DNA of 64,000 nt, taken from assembly GCA_028689675.1 (NCBI GenBank), contig JAQVCS010000014.1:1-64000 (forward strand). Reading direction: 5' to 3'. The notes beneath the pieces are model-generated. The model was not told the DNA's origin. It did no database searches and saw nothing but the letters and a program-made list of their open reading frames with translations. This stretch comes from Desulfovibrionaceae bacterium (GTDB taxonomy: Bacteria > Desulfobacterota > Desulfovibrionia > Desulfovibrionales > Desulfovibrionaceae). How positions within the stretch are numbered: the first letter of the stretch is position 1; every line of letters begins with the position of its first letter. A program made the position numbers and the translations under genes. Of this stretch, positions 6,822 to 16,385 are shown piece by piece.

Positions 6822-9800
6822 TTACCCTGCCATCACTTCATCCACCCAAAGCTCGCATTGCTGCATGACAATGCCCACGGCATCATCCACACCTTCGGGC
6901 GGATATTTGTATTTTTTGAGGAGTTTTTTAATCATCATGCGCATTTTGGCTCTGGCTGTTTCTTTTTTTTGCCAGTCTATGCTTTTGTTTTTGCGTAAGG
7001 TCTCGGTCAGCTCTTTGCTTATCTGAATAAGTTGTGTGTTTTGATAAAAATCTTTGACGCCTTGTGGTTTGGTGAGGGCATCATAAAAGGCAAGTTCTTC
7101 TGTGCTTAAACCCAGTTTTTCGCCTTCTTTGTGGGCTTGTGCTATATGTTTGGCTAAGTTTATGAGTTCTTCTATGACTTGCTCATTAGTGAGCATTCCG
7201 TTCAAATAGCGGTTCATGGCGGATTGTATGATCGCACTGAAGGTTTCAGACTTTACAAGGTTTGTTCTTTTATAGAGTGAAACCTGTTCTGCTATCAGCT
7301 TTTTTAATAATTCCACAGCTAAGTTTTTTTCTTTCATCTTAGCAATATCGGCAAGAAATTGGGGGTCGAAGAGAGAAAATTCCTCTTTGATGTCTGAAAA
7401 TAGATTAATGACCCCGTCACTTTGTATGCTTTGTTTGAGCAGTTCGTTGATGCGGGCGTTCATTTCGGGTAAAGAGATTTTTTTGCCCATGCCGCTATTG
7501 CTCAGGCGCAAAACCATAATGCGCACGGCTTCAAAAAATGCTGCCTCAAAACGCAAATTTTCAGGCACAAGCGATGAACACAGCGACAAAGCTTGGCGCA
7601 AGAGCAGGGCTTCTTTGATGAAAACGTCTTTTTGTTCCTGCCTTTCTTTGCCTATAACAAAGTTCACCGCTCCCGTGATGACATTTGCTCGTTCAAGGTC
7701 TGTGCCGCTCATAAATTTGCTGTAATCAAAGCTGTGGAATAAATCTTGGCAGATAGCGAGTTTTTCTTGAAATTTGGGGTAGGCAACGTTGGCTATATCG
7801 GGGTCGCCATAATTCTTTTTATCCCGCACGGTATAATCGTTCATTGCCTGTTTAAGCGCCGCGGCAATGCCCACATAATCCACAACAAGCCCGCCTTCCT
7901 TTTCTTGAAAGACGCGGTTCACACGCGCTATTGCCTGCATAAGATTATGCCCAGCCATGGGCTTATAAACATACATTGTGGCAAGCGAGGGCACGTCAAA
8001 GCCTGTAAGCCACATATCCACCACAATGGCGATTTTTAGCGGGCTGTCATTGTCTTTAAATTGCGCTGCCAGTTCTTCTTTAGCGTGTTTGTTGCCCACA
8101 AATTGTCGCCATTCTTCGGGGTCTTTGTTGTCAGAAGTCATGACGAGGGCTATTTTTTCTTGCCATGCGGGGCGTAGTTCAAGAATGCGCTTATAAATCT
8201 TTACGGCAATAGGTCGGGAATAGGCGACCAGCAGCGCCTTGCCCGTGAGCTGCTGGGCACGGTGCTTTTCATAATGTTCTAGAATATCGTCCACCAAGGA
8301 TTGTATTGTGTTGTCATTCCCCAAAATGGCTTCCAGTTGCCCCAGTTCCTTTTTGCTCTGCATGATGACGCTTTCGTCGGCATTGTGCGCCATGATGTCA
8401 TATTCTGCATCAATACGCTTGAGGCTTGCTGCATCCAGCTTAAGCTTAATGACGCGGCTTTCATAATAAACAGGGCGGGTTGCGCCGTCTTCTACGGCTT
8501 GGGTCATGTCATAGACGTCTATATATTCACCGAAAACTTCTCTTGTGCTTCTGTCTTTGGCAGCAATGGGTGTGCCCGTGAAGCCTATATAGCTGGCATT
8601 GGGCAAGCTGTTGCGGATAATGCGGGCTGTGCCTATTTTGATTTTTCCTGTTTTGGCATCGACTTTTTCGGCAAGCCCATATTGCCCTCTGTGTGCTTCA
8701 TCTGCCATGACAATAATATTGCGGCGTGTGGAAAGCGGCTCTTGCGCTTCTTCAAATTTTTGCATGGTAGTAAAGAAAATGCCGTTTGCCTTGCGCTTAT
8801 CAAGCAGGCTTTTGAGGTGTTCACGGCTTTCTGCCTGCACGGGTTCTTGGCGCAAAAAGTCTTTGCATTTGCAAAATTGCCCATACAATTGATTGTCAAG
8901 GTCGTTTCTGTCTGTCAGTACAACAATGGTGGGGCTTTGCAGCACATCTTGCAGCCCCTTGGCAAAAAAGACCATAGAAAGAGATTTGCCGCTGCCCTGC
9001 GTATGCCAAAAAACCCCAGCCCTGCCGTCTGTCTGTGTGGCGGCACGGGTGGACTGCAAAGCCTTTTTGACTGCAAAATACTGATGATAGCCCGCAAGCA
9101 GTTTGTATTGCTGTATGCCCTCATTGGAAAAGCAGATAAAATTCCGTATAATATCCAAAAAGCGTTCTTTGCAAAAAATACCCTCAAAAAAAGTGTCAAA
9201 CTGGGCATATTGCGTGTTTTCATAGCTGCCGTCCTTGGTTTTCCATTCCATAAAACGGTCTTCGCCAGAGGTGATTGTGCCCGCTTTAGAAATGAGCTGA
9301 TCGCTCATAACGCACAGGGCATTATAGACAAAAAGCGTTGGAATATCGTGCATATAATTGCGAAGCTGGCTATAGGCTTGCGAAACGTCGGTATCTTCCC
9401 GCACGGGGGATTTCAATTCCATGACAGCCACGGGCAAGCCGTTCAAAAAAATCAGCACATCGGGGCGTTTTTCGCAATGTTCTATAATTGTCCACTGATT
9501 GGCAATGATAAAAGTATTGTTTTCTGCATGGGCATAGTCCACAAGATAGACAAGGGCAGATTTGTTCTCGTCCTTATCCCTATAGTTGACGGGTACGCCG
9601 TTTTGCAAATAATCCATAAACACGGCGTTTTTCTGCACAAGGTCGGCATTTTCAAAGTTTTTTAGTTTGAATAGGGCTTCTTGCAGAGCGGCAGGGGCAA
9701 GGCTGGGGTTAAGGCGGTGCAGCGCATCGTGCACTTCTTCTTCATACAGCGGGGAATGGAAGTCGCGATTTTCTACAGTTGGAGCATATACATGGCGGTA

Positions 9801-9866
9801 ACCCATGTTTTGAAATAATTCTATGATTGAATTTTCATACGTGCTTTCTGTGTAGGCTGCGGGCAT
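6822..9866 (-). CDS. hsdR: Type I restriction endonuclease subunit R (HsdR)
   Basis: This 1014-residue motor-nuclease subunit forms the R2M2S complex that translocates DNA and cuts it away from the recognition site. A PD-(D/E)xK nuclease core is visible: RPDVLIFLNGLPVAVMELKSP, with Asp136, Glu150 and Lys152. It is followed by superfamily 2 helicase motifs: Walker A QGSGKS at 290-295, DEAH at 389-392, then GFTGTP and later motifs. The length is normal for the family. The ATG at 9866 follows a purine-rich stretch. It sits after the AAA_13 ATPase gene (45 bp) and before the membrane protein gene, in the operon order M, RhuM-Fic, S, ATPase, R, membrane protein, GT51. No frameshift is seen, so the system may be active. 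Confidence 0.95.
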   Translation of the reverse strand: MPAAYTESTYENSIIELFQNMGYRHVYAPTVENRDFHSPLYEEEVHDALHRLNPSLAPAALQEALFKLKNFENADLVQKNAVFMDYLQNGVPVNYRDKDENKSALVYLVDYAHAENNTFIIANQWTIIEHCEKRPDVLIFLNGLPVAVMELKSPVREDTDVSQAYSQLRNYMHDIPTLFVYNALCVMSDQLISKAGTITSGEDRFMEWKTKDGSYENTQYAQFDTFFEGIFCKERFLDIIRNFICFSNEGIQQYKLLAGYHQYFAVKKALQSTRAATQTDGRAGVFWHTQGSGKSLSMVFFAKGLQDVLQSPTIVVLTDRNDLDNQLYGQFCKCKDFLRQEPVQAESREHLKSLLDKRKANGIFFTTMQKFEEAQEPLSTRRNIIVMADEAHRGQYGLAEKVDAKTGKIKIGTARIIRNSLPNASYIGFTGTPIAAKDRSTREVFGEYIDVYDMTQAVEDGATRPVYYESRVIKLKLDAASLKRIDAEYDIMAHNADESVIMQSKKELGQLEAILGNDNTIQSLVDDILEHYEKHRAQQLTGKALLVAYSRPIAVKIYKRILELRPAWQEKIALVMTSDNKDPEEWRQFVGNKHAKEELAAQFKDNDSPLKIAIVVDMWLTGFDVPSLATMYVYKPMAGHNLMQAIARVNRVFQEKEGGLVVDYVGIAAALKQAMNDYTVRDKKNYGDPDIANVAYPKFQEKLAICQDLFHSFDYSKFMSGTDLERANVITGAVNFVIGKERQEQKDVFIKEALLLRQALSLCSSLVPENLRFEAAFFEAVRIMVLRLSNSGMGKKISLPEMNARINELLKQSIQSDGVINLFSDIKEEFSLFDPQFLADIAKMKEKNLAVELLKKLIAEQVSLYKRTNLVKSETFSAIIQSAMNRYLNGMLTNEQVIEELINLAKHIAQAHKEGEKLGLSTEELAFYDALTKPQGVKDFYQNTQLIQISKELTETLRKNKSIDWQKKETARAKMRMMIKKLLKKYKYPPEGVDDAVGIVMQQCELWVDEVMAG

Positions 9867-9911
9867 GGGCGGCTTCCTTATTGGAGAATTATGTGTATTT
9901 TAGTCTGTTAT

Positions 9912-12248
9912 TTATTCTTCGCCTATAGCTTTACACAAAGAATCATATTGTTTTTTATCTAAAATTTTGAGACGTTCTAGAATAGTATTTGCTACTATTT
10001 TAATTTCAAGAGTGTCAATAGGAAAACTTCCTCTCTCCATTGTGCCAGATAAGTGAGAAAATTCATTGTTAATACGCATTGCAAGACAAGCGGGAATGTT
10101 ATCCCCAAAAAATTCTTTATAGGCGGCATAGTCCTTTTCAGCTGGTAATTTATAAAAAAGATATAATTCTAAAAACTTTCTTGCATTATTTGCAAAATTA
10201 TAAATATATTCATAGTTATCATCTATGCTCTCATCAATACAAGAGCACTTATAGATTTGTCTAAAAATATGCAAAAATTCAGATACATTTTTTTGTAAAT
10301 AGGTTGGCATCATTTTGATAATAGAGTTATTTTTTGTCCTTGATATTAAAAAATATTGTTTGTTTTTGTTAGCTTCAAATCTTTGTCCATTATAAAATGG
10401 GGGGGCTAATCTTTTTAAAAATTTTAAAAATTCAAGATTGTGTGTTGAAATAAAAAGTTGTTTAAATGATAAATTTTCAGAAATATAAGAATTAATTAAA
10501 CTATAAATAAAAAAAATATGATTTGTATCTAATGAAGATATAGGGTCATCAATCCAAATAATTGGTTGTTTGTTTTTTGTTTCATAATCATTTAATTTTG
10601 CAATGAAATAGCAAAAAGCAATTAAACTGCATTCTCCTTCACTTAAATTAAACGCGCGAGTACCCTGACGCATTATTACAAATTGCAGCGAGTTATCTTT
10701 TTCTGAAACACACTCAATAGTAAGTTGAGAACTGGATAATTCCAAAAAATGATTGATATGTTTTACACTAAGCTCTTCATTACTTAATAATTTTTTTTGT
10801 TCTTCAATTTTTGATTTTAACTCTATGATTTTTAATTCTATCTTGTTAATATATTCAGTATGATCTGTGTATATTTTTTGTAAATCTTGTATTAGTTTCT
10901 TTTCTGCCCAATAATTAATATTTTTTTCAAAAATAGCTACCTCATTTAAACGTAATTTATTTTTAGAATCTTTTTTTATGGCTTCTAGTTTAGATGTCAT
11001 TAAATTTGATTTTATGCAAATTGTATTGTAATTTAAAAGAACGTCATCTATTTTTTTTGTACAATCTTCTATGTTTTTAAATTCTATAGCCAAGAAAGGA
11101 TTTTTTTGTTTTTCTTTTAATTGAATAATAAGATTATCTAGCGACTGTATGTATATATTATTGTATTTTAAAAAATCTTTTTTACAATTTATAATTTCTG
11201 TGTTAAATTTTGTATAAAAACAATTTGAATCAGCGAGGTTTATATTTTTAAGTTTATTTTTTTCTATGTTTATTATCTCAATACATTTTTTTAAATCAGA
11301 TTCTAATTTTTTAAAAGATTCATTAAAATGATTATTAAGTTGATTCCATCTTGTTTTTGAAATAGGGTTACCACAGAAAAAACAAATATCACCAATAGAA
11401 TGTAAGGGCATACCTTGACGAACCCAAGTATTAGCCTCATGATTTTCAAGTAATTCTTGAAGATGTTCTGCGTGCATAATACGATGAGACAAAATGTTTT
11501 TAGTCTGTTCTATTAATGTTGGCAAACTAAATGAGATAGATGCTAATGTCTCAATGGGAGAAAGCTGCTTTTCTTTTATAGTTTCTTCTAGTTCTGTTAC
11601 TTTATCATTTGGAAATGGTGATATTTTTTTATATAAAACTGTTTCTAAATCTTTTTTTAGTGAATTAATTGTATAATTTATTTCTCCAAATTTATTATTA
11701 TACTTGATTCCATTATTCCTATCAGTAGCCTTATCTTGTAGCTTTTTATCTAAAATTTTTATTTCTTTGTCATTATCTTTCTGTAATTTTTTATTTTTTT
11801 CAGTTTCATCAAATAATTTTTTATATAAACCAGATTTTTCATCAATATTCTTTCCAAGAATTGATTCAAGATATTTTATGTTTTGATCAATTTTTATATT
11901 TTCATCACCGAGCATAGCAAAAGATTTAATTCCTTCATCAGGATTATTAAAAAATTTAAAATTTTCACCTACGAAGTCACTGTTGAAAACTCTAATAGTT
12001 TCTTTATGATTTTGTATAGTTGATTGTGTAATTATTCCACCATCATCAAGTTCTATTTGGAATGTACAGTCCTTATATTTATCGGAAATAAATCCTATTT
12101 CTAATCCTCTAATCATACGGGATAAAGTCGTTTTTCCAGAATAGTTACGTCCATAAAAAATATTAATATATTTGAAGTCTTTAAGAGTTACATCTGATTG
12201 GAAATTATTAAATATTCCCATATTAATTGATTTAAATTTTTTTATCAT
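9912..12248 (-). CDS. AAA_13-family ATPase, PrrC/RloC-like anticodon nuclease candidate
   Basis: The 778 residues show an SMC/ABC-like split ATPase: Walker A GRNYSGKTT at 33-41, signature NLSEGE at 534-539 and Walker B IIWIDDP at 563-569. Long coiled coils in between are interrupted by CFFC at 289-292, as in a zinc hook. The C-terminal part carries Arg690-x3-Glu694 and His732 (NARKFLE, NNEFSH). These resemble the Arg/Glu/His catalytic triad of anticodon nucleases PrrC and RloC. In established examples PrrC is held inactive by the type I enzyme and cleaves tRNA when phage proteins disturb it. The location between hsdS and hsdR fits that scheme. The gene is much more AT-rich than hsdR or hsdM. 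The nuclease role is inferred from motifs only. Confidence 0.75.
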   Translation of the reverse strand: MIKKFKSINMGIFNNFQSDVTLKDFKYINIFYGRNYSGKTTLSRMIRGLEIGFISDKYKDCTFQIELDDGGIITQSTIQNHKETIRVFNSDFVGENFKFFNNPDEGIKSFAMLGDENIKIDQNIKYLESILGKNIDEKSGLYKKLFDETEKNKKLQKDNDKEIKILDKKLQDKATDRNNGIKYNNKFGEINYTINSLKKDLETVLYKKISPFPNDKVTELEETIKEKQLSPIETLASISFSLPTLIEQTKNILSHRIMHAEHLQELLENHEANTWVRQGMPLHSIGDICFFCGNPISKTRWNQLNNHFNESFKKLESDLKKCIEIINIEKNKLKNINLADSNCFYTKFNTEIINCKKDFLKYNNIYIQSLDNLIIQLKEKQKNPFLAIEFKNIEDCTKKIDDVLLNYNTICIKSNLMTSKLEAIKKDSKNKLRLNEVAIFEKNINYWAEKKLIQDLQKIYTDHTEYINKIELKIIELKSKIEEQKKLLSNEELSVKHINHFLELSSSQLTIECVSEKDNSLQFVIMRQGTRAFNLSEGECSLIAFCYFIAKLNDYETKNKQPIIWIDDPISSLDTNHIFFIYSLINSYISENLSFKQLFISTHNLEFLKFLKRLAPPFYNGQRFEANKNKQYFLISRTKNNSIIKMMPTYLQKNVSEFLHIFRQIYKCSCIDESIDDNYEYIYNFANNARKFLELYLFYKLPAEKDYAAYKEFFGDNIPACLAMRINNEFSHLSGTMERGSFPIDTLEIKIVANTILERLKILDKKQYDSLCKAIGEE

Positions 12249-12307
12249 TATTATTATTCTCCTTCAGTTTGTAAGAGGTACATTATGATAACACTACTTC
12301 CTCCCAG

Positions 12308-12346
12308 AGGGGGAAAGCCGCGCAGCGGCAGGGGCGTTCTCCCCCT
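12308..12346 (-). repeat. GC-rich hairpin between hsdS and the ATPase gene
   Basis: Arms AGGGGGAA and TTCTCCCCCT enclose a second small stem GCCGC/GCGGC. It lies in the 112-bp gap between hsdS and the AAA_13 gene, in a generally AT-rich setting. There is no T-run, so it may moderate read-through or protect the mRNA rather than terminate. Confidence 0.45.
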
Positions 12347-12360
12347 ACACAACAACGTCA

Positions 12361-13560
12361 TCAACATTCTACTTCGCCGCTTAGCAATTTGGGGAGCAGT
12401 GTGTCACGCAGGGCGGCGAGGCGGGTGTTTTCTTGGCTATTATTAAAAATTGCGGCATCCATTGGTGCAACAATATATTCAAATTTTTTCTTGATAGCTA
12501 GAGCAGGGATAGTAACTTCAATATCATTAAGAGAATCACGAGTTATCGAACCAAATATAGTACCTTCCCCATTAAAGATATTAAGTCTCTCTTTTAGAGA
12601 AAACATTGTATAGAGCATAAATGACTGACAATTATCTAAAGACCTGATTGCCGACAACCCTCGACCTATACAACAATCAGCATAGGCAACATTAATATCG
12701 CCGACAGGCGCACGAACACTCATGAGAATATCATATTGTTTTGCTATTCGCTTTGGTTCTGTGGTAAACAAACGCATAGATGGAAAACGGAAATTAAATT
12801 CCGCCCTTCCCTGAAAAAATAATGTACCTATGGCATCTTCATTATAACTTATCCCACTTGGGGATTGCCCCATGGTAACAGTCGCGATTTCGCTCAGTTT
12901 CCCCCTTTTCCACCCCTCAGGCATCACTCCGCCGAAAGGTTCAAAATCCACAAACCACGACTTAAATAAAGCCTGCGCCTGTTCTTCTAAATTCTTGTTG
13001 ATTTTGTTGTTCAGCTCTATTTTGTCATCAAGGTCAGAGAGAATAGAGGCTATTTTTTGTTGTGTTTCGAGAGGGGGAATTAACACAGTTATACCATCAA
13101 ATGTGCTGCGAGTAATTGTGTCAAAAACTGAACCATGAACATTATATTTTATAATATCAATATTAAATTTTAATAAATAATATAAAAATATTTTATCTAT
13201 GTTATCATGTGCTCGCAACCCATAACAGGACTGGTTAAAAGCCATAGGATATGGAATCATTGCAAGTTCACCTACCGTGCCCCTAGCAGAAATAATTATA
13301 TCATCTTTTTGCAGAAGTGTAGTTGAACTTTTTTCAAGCCCCAATTGTGTAATTGTTTTTTCTGTTGTGTATACAATACGTTGTTCATTGTTAAAGTCTT
13401 TAACTGAAAGCCATGGAATATGACCATTCCAATATTCTGGAACAGAAGTTTTTGGCGTTCCTCCACCGATAATATCCACTAGAGTGCTTAAAATATCCTC
13501 ACGCCACCCAACAGGCACAGTGCCTTTTTCTCGTTTTTTTTCTTCTCTGCTCTCAATCAT
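12361..13560 (-). CDS. hsdS: Type I restriction-modification specificity subunit S (HsdS)
   Basis: This 399-residue S subunit has two target-recognition domains, each followed by a conserved helical spacer. The first TRD begins near GWREDILSTLVDIIGGGTPKTSVPEYWNGHIPWLSVKDF and ends with IPPLETQQKIASILSDLDDKIELNNKINKNLEEQAQALFKSWFVDF. The second TRD begins at GVMPEGWKRGKLSEIATVTMG and ends with RLAALRDTLLPKLLSGEV. Each half-site sequence is set by one TRD, so the methylated motif is bipartite, but it cannot be predicted here. The gene lies 41 bp after the RhuM-Fic gene. Confidence 0.93.
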   Translation of the reverse strand: MIESREEKKREKGTVPVGWREDILSTLVDIIGGGTPKTSVPEYWNGHIPWLSVKDFNNEQRIVYTTEKTITQLGLEKSSTTLLQKDDIIISARGTVGELAMIPYPMAFNQSCYGLRAHDNIDKIFLYYLLKFNIDIIKYNVHGSVFDTITRSTFDGITVLIPPLETQQKIASILSDLDDKIELNNKINKNLEEQAQALFKSWFVDFEPFGGVMPEGWKRGKLSEIATVTMGQSPSGISYNEDAIGTLFFQGRAEFNFRFPSMRLFTTEPKRIAKQYDILMSVRAPVGDINVAYADCCIGRGLSAIRSLDNCQSFMLYTMFSLKERLNIFNGEGTIFGSITRDSLNDIEVTIPALAIKKKFEYIVAPMDAAIFNNSQENTRLAALRDTLLPKLLSGEVEC

Positions 13561-13601
13561 CTTGTACTCACTTACAAATATTGCGAATAGTATTATTCTG
13601 C

Positions 13602-14585
13602 TTATTTACACGCATTGAGAACACTTATAATCACTTGCTTCATTGTTTCCATTTCTTGCGGTTTGCTTTCTGCAACAAGCAAGGTTAATGCAAATAAGGT
13701 AGTATTATCTATGCGCGTTTGGTTATCTGTAGTATACAACAAAGAATTTTTTTTGAGGAAATAAAGAAAACATGCCGCGCCTATGCGTTTGTTGCCGTCC
13801 GTGAAGCTATGATTTTTCACCAACAGGTAAAGCAGCATAGCCGCTTTTTCTTCCAATGTAGGATAGCACTCTTGACCGCCAAAAGATTGATAAATTTGGC
13901 TGATAGAGCTGTCGAAACTGTCATCTTTGGGTTGAGCAAATACGTCGGAAATAAAATTTGATTTCATGGCAGCAATAACAGCAAGATATTCCTGCCGCTC
14001 AATCACAAGCGCAGGCTGCTTGTTCAAACCCTGTTCGGCTAGTGCTTTGTGATCAAAGTCGTCAAGTAAATTCAAGCCCACAGCAAAATCGTTCAGCAAT
14101 TTTGTCAGACTTTGTACTTCATCCAAATTGTGCGCCCTTGGCAAGGCGCGGCACAGCAAGGACAAAGTATTCTTTAACTGCTCAATGTGTTCTTCTTTTT
14201 TAGAAAGAAGTTTTTCATTGATGACATAACCTTGCAGTAAATAGTCTTTTAAGCGCTGCGTTGCCCAGATACGGAATTGTGTGCCCCGATGAGAATGAAC
14301 CCTGTAGCCGACAGAAATAATCACGTCTAAATTGTAATGCTCGACCTCACGCGTAACGTTGCGCTTGCCCTCTTGTTGAACTATTCGGAATTTCCTAGTA
14401 GTTGCTTTTTTGTCGAGTTCTTGTTCTTTATAAATGTTTGCGATATGTTCAATTATTGTAGGGACTTCCTTGTCAAAAAGTTCCGCCATCTGTCGCTGGG
14501 ACAGCCAGAGCGTTTCATCGTCAACATGCACATTGAGTTCAATTTTGCCGTCTTGTGATTGGTATAATTCTATCTGATTATTCAT
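13602..14585 (-). CDS. RhuM-family protein with C-terminal Fic/Doc domain
   Basis: The 327-residue protein joins an N-terminal RhuM domain (QIELYQSQDGKIELNVHVDDETLWLSQRQMAELF ... VEHYNLDVIISVGYRVHS) to a C-terminal Fic/Doc fold. The Fic signature HSFTDGNKR is at 259-267, close to the canonical HxFx(D/A)GNxR. Fic/Doc proteins transfer AMP or phosphate to target proteins. RhuM-like genes are repeatedly found inside type I restriction operons, but their role is not established. The start codon at 14585 abuts the hsdM stop at 14586, implying translational coupling with the methyltransferase. It could act as a toxin-like backup or as a regulator of the restriction system. Confidence 0.85.
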   Translation of the reverse strand: MNNQIELYQSQDGKIELNVHVDDETLWLSQRQMAELFDKEVPTIIEHIANIYKEQELDKKATTRKFRIVQQEGKRNVTREVEHYNLDVIISVGYRVHSHRGTQFRIWATQRLKDYLLQGYVINEKLLSKKEEHIEQLKNTLSLLCRALPRAHNLDEVQSLTKLLNDFAVGLNLLDDFDHKALAEQGLNKQPALVIERQEYLAVIAAMKSNFISDVFAQPKDDSFDSSISQIYQSFGGQECYPTLEEKAAMLLYLLVKNHSFTDGNKRIGAACFLYFLKKNSLLYTTDNQTRIDNTTLFALTLLVAESKPQEMETMKQVIISVLNACK

Positions 14586-16091
14586 CTACATTCTCCACCC
14601 AATGCTCGCCAGCTTCTCCTTAATCTTGCCCTGTAATACAATCGAAGCATCAAACAGTTCTGAAAGCTCCCCCGTAAGCCTTTGCATCTTTTCATTAAAG
14701 GCTTCGTCATCTTCTTCCTGTTCCTCAATGCCCACATAACGCCCTGGGGTCAAAATATAATCCTGCTTAGCAATATCTGCCGTGCTTGCCACAGCGCAAA
14801 AGCCTTTTACATCCTCGCACTTGCCTGCTTGAAAAGCGGTAAAGGTATCGGCAATTTTGGCAACATCAGTATCAGTGAAATCTTTGTGCTTTCTGTTGAC
14901 CATAAAACCCATTTTGCGGGCATCAATAAACAGCGTTTTGCCTTGTTGTGCTTTATTTTTGCTGATAAACCACAGCGTGACGGGTATAGTGACGCTATAA
15001 AAAAGTTGGCTGGGCAGGGCGACAATGCCTTCCACAAGGTCGGCTTCAATAATTTTTTTGCGAATTTCACCCTCGCCGCTGCTTTGGGTGGAAAGCGCAC
15101 CGTTAGCAAGCACCAAGCCAATTTTGCCTTTGGGGGCAAGGTGATGAATCATGTGTTGAATCCACGCATAGTTGGCGTTGCCTGCGGGGGGCAAACCAAA
15201 TTTCCAACGCACATCGTCTTTCAGGGCATCTTGCCCCCAGTTTGAGAGGTTAAAGGGTGGATTTGCCATAATAAAATCGGCTTTGAGCTGCGGGTGCAGG
15301 TCTTGAAAAAAAGTGTCTGCCTGATATGCGCCAAAATCGGCATCAATGCCACGGATAGCCATGTTCATTTTTGCCATTTTCCATGTGTCAGCATTGGATT
15401 CTTGCCCGTATACGGAAATGCGGTCACGGTTGCCGCTATGTGCCTGCAAAAATTTTACGGACTGCACAAACATCCCGCCCGAACCGCAGCAGGGGTCATA
15501 CACACGGCAGTTTTCAAAAGGTTTCAAAATTTCCACAATGGTTTTAACAATGCTTGAGGGCGTGTAAAATTCGCCGCCTTTCGTGCCTTCATATGAGGCA
15601 AACTGCGCTATGCAATATTCGTAGGTTCTGCCCAGAATGTCTTTGTTTTCATCCGTTTCCGACATATCAATATTGTTAGTGAAAAGGTCAACCACACGCC
15701 CAAGTACCCGCTTGTCCAAGTCTTGATTGGCATAATTTTTGGGCAGAACATTTTTAAGAATGCTATTTTCTTTCTCTATGGCATGCATTGCCGTGTCAAG
15801 CACCATGCCTATTTCGGGCGTGTGGGCGGCTTTTGCTATGGTCTGCCAACGAGCCTCTTCTGGCACAAAGAAGATATTTTCCGCTGTATAGGCATCTCTA
15901 TCATCTTCAAAGCCGTCACCTTCAGCAATAAGTTGCTGATAGCGCTTGCTAAAAGAACCAGAAATATAACGCAAAAATATAAGCCCTACTATGACTTTGC
16001 GATAATCAGCAGCGGGAATATGACCCCACAATTCGCAAGCGGCATCCCAAATTTGTTTTTCAAAGCCTATTGCTGTGTTATTTTTTGCCAT
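14586..16091 (-). CDS. hsdM: Type I DNA methyltransferase subunit M (HsdM)
   Basis: This N6-adenine methyltransferase of the restriction complex has 501 residues from ATG 16091. I chose that start because GAGG lies 6 bases before it; an ATG four codons upstream has no ribosome site. An N-terminal HsdM helical domain (FEKQIWDAACELWGHIPAADYRKVIVGLIFLRY) precedes the catalytic domain. The SAM-binding motif DPCCGSGG is at about 199-206 and the catalytic NPPF at about 277-280. It is the first gene of the leftward operon. Diverging from it, 294 bp away, is the RelB-YoeB operon. Confidence 0.94.
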   Translation of the reverse strand: MAKNNTAIGFEKQIWDAACELWGHIPAADYRKVIVGLIFLRYISGSFSKRYQQLIAEGDGFEDDRDAYTAENIFFVPEEARWQTIAKAAHTPEIGMVLDTAMHAIEKENSILKNVLPKNYANQDLDKRVLGRVVDLFTNNIDMSETDENKDILGRTYEYCIAQFASYEGTKGGEFYTPSSIVKTIVEILKPFENCRVYDPCCGSGGMFVQSVKFLQAHSGNRDRISVYGQESNADTWKMAKMNMAIRGIDADFGAYQADTFFQDLHPQLKADFIMANPPFNLSNWGQDALKDDVRWKFGLPPAGNANYAWIQHMIHHLAPKGKIGLVLANGALSTQSSGEGEIRKKIIEADLVEGIVALPSQLFYSVTIPVTLWFISKNKAQQGKTLFIDARKMGFMVNRKHKDFTDTDVAKIADTFTAFQAGKCEDVKGFCAVASTADIAKQDYILTPGRYVGIEEQEEDDEAFNEKMQRLTGELSELFDASIVLQGKIKEKLASIGWRM

Positions 16092-16331
16092 TAGTGACCT
16101 CATATTTTTGCATACTCTTGAATTTTGTTTCCATTCTTATAATAGGGCAAGAGTGAGAAGTAAAGGACGCTAACAGACGGCACAGGACGCCCTAAGGCAA
16201 GGTGGGGCAAACAGCCGCCACCATACAAAGGAGTCACGCTCAATAAAAAATAGCTTTGTGTGCGGTCATATTTTTGGTTATCAAATCCCGCGATATGGGG
16301 ATGAGAGGCTATGTTGTTCTTTTTTGTTCCC

Positions 16332-16360
16332 TTGACATGTGTAATGAGAGCCATTACATT
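16332..16360 (+). promoter_or_regulatory. Promoter and palindromic operator of the relB-yoeB operon
   Basis: A -35 box TTGACA (16332-16337) is followed after 17 bases by TACATT (16355-16360). The spacer contains a perfect palindrome with arms TGTAATG and CATTACA (16340-16346 and 16352-16358). An operator placed over the promoter suits conditional autorepression by the RelB-type antitoxin. Confidence 0.6.
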
Positions 16361-16385
16361 TATAAAACAAAGAGAGGAGTATTGT

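Noticed and set aside
8301..9665. A 454-codon open frame on the plus strand opposite hsdR.
   Set aside because: It lies wholly within hsdR, has no ribosome site and its translation is Cys/His/Phe-rich without domains; it mirrors the codon bias of hsdR.
16311..16385. N-terminal extension of the RelB-type antitoxin.
   Set aside because: This part contains the promoter and operator palindrome, and the downstream ATG has an ideal ribosome site.
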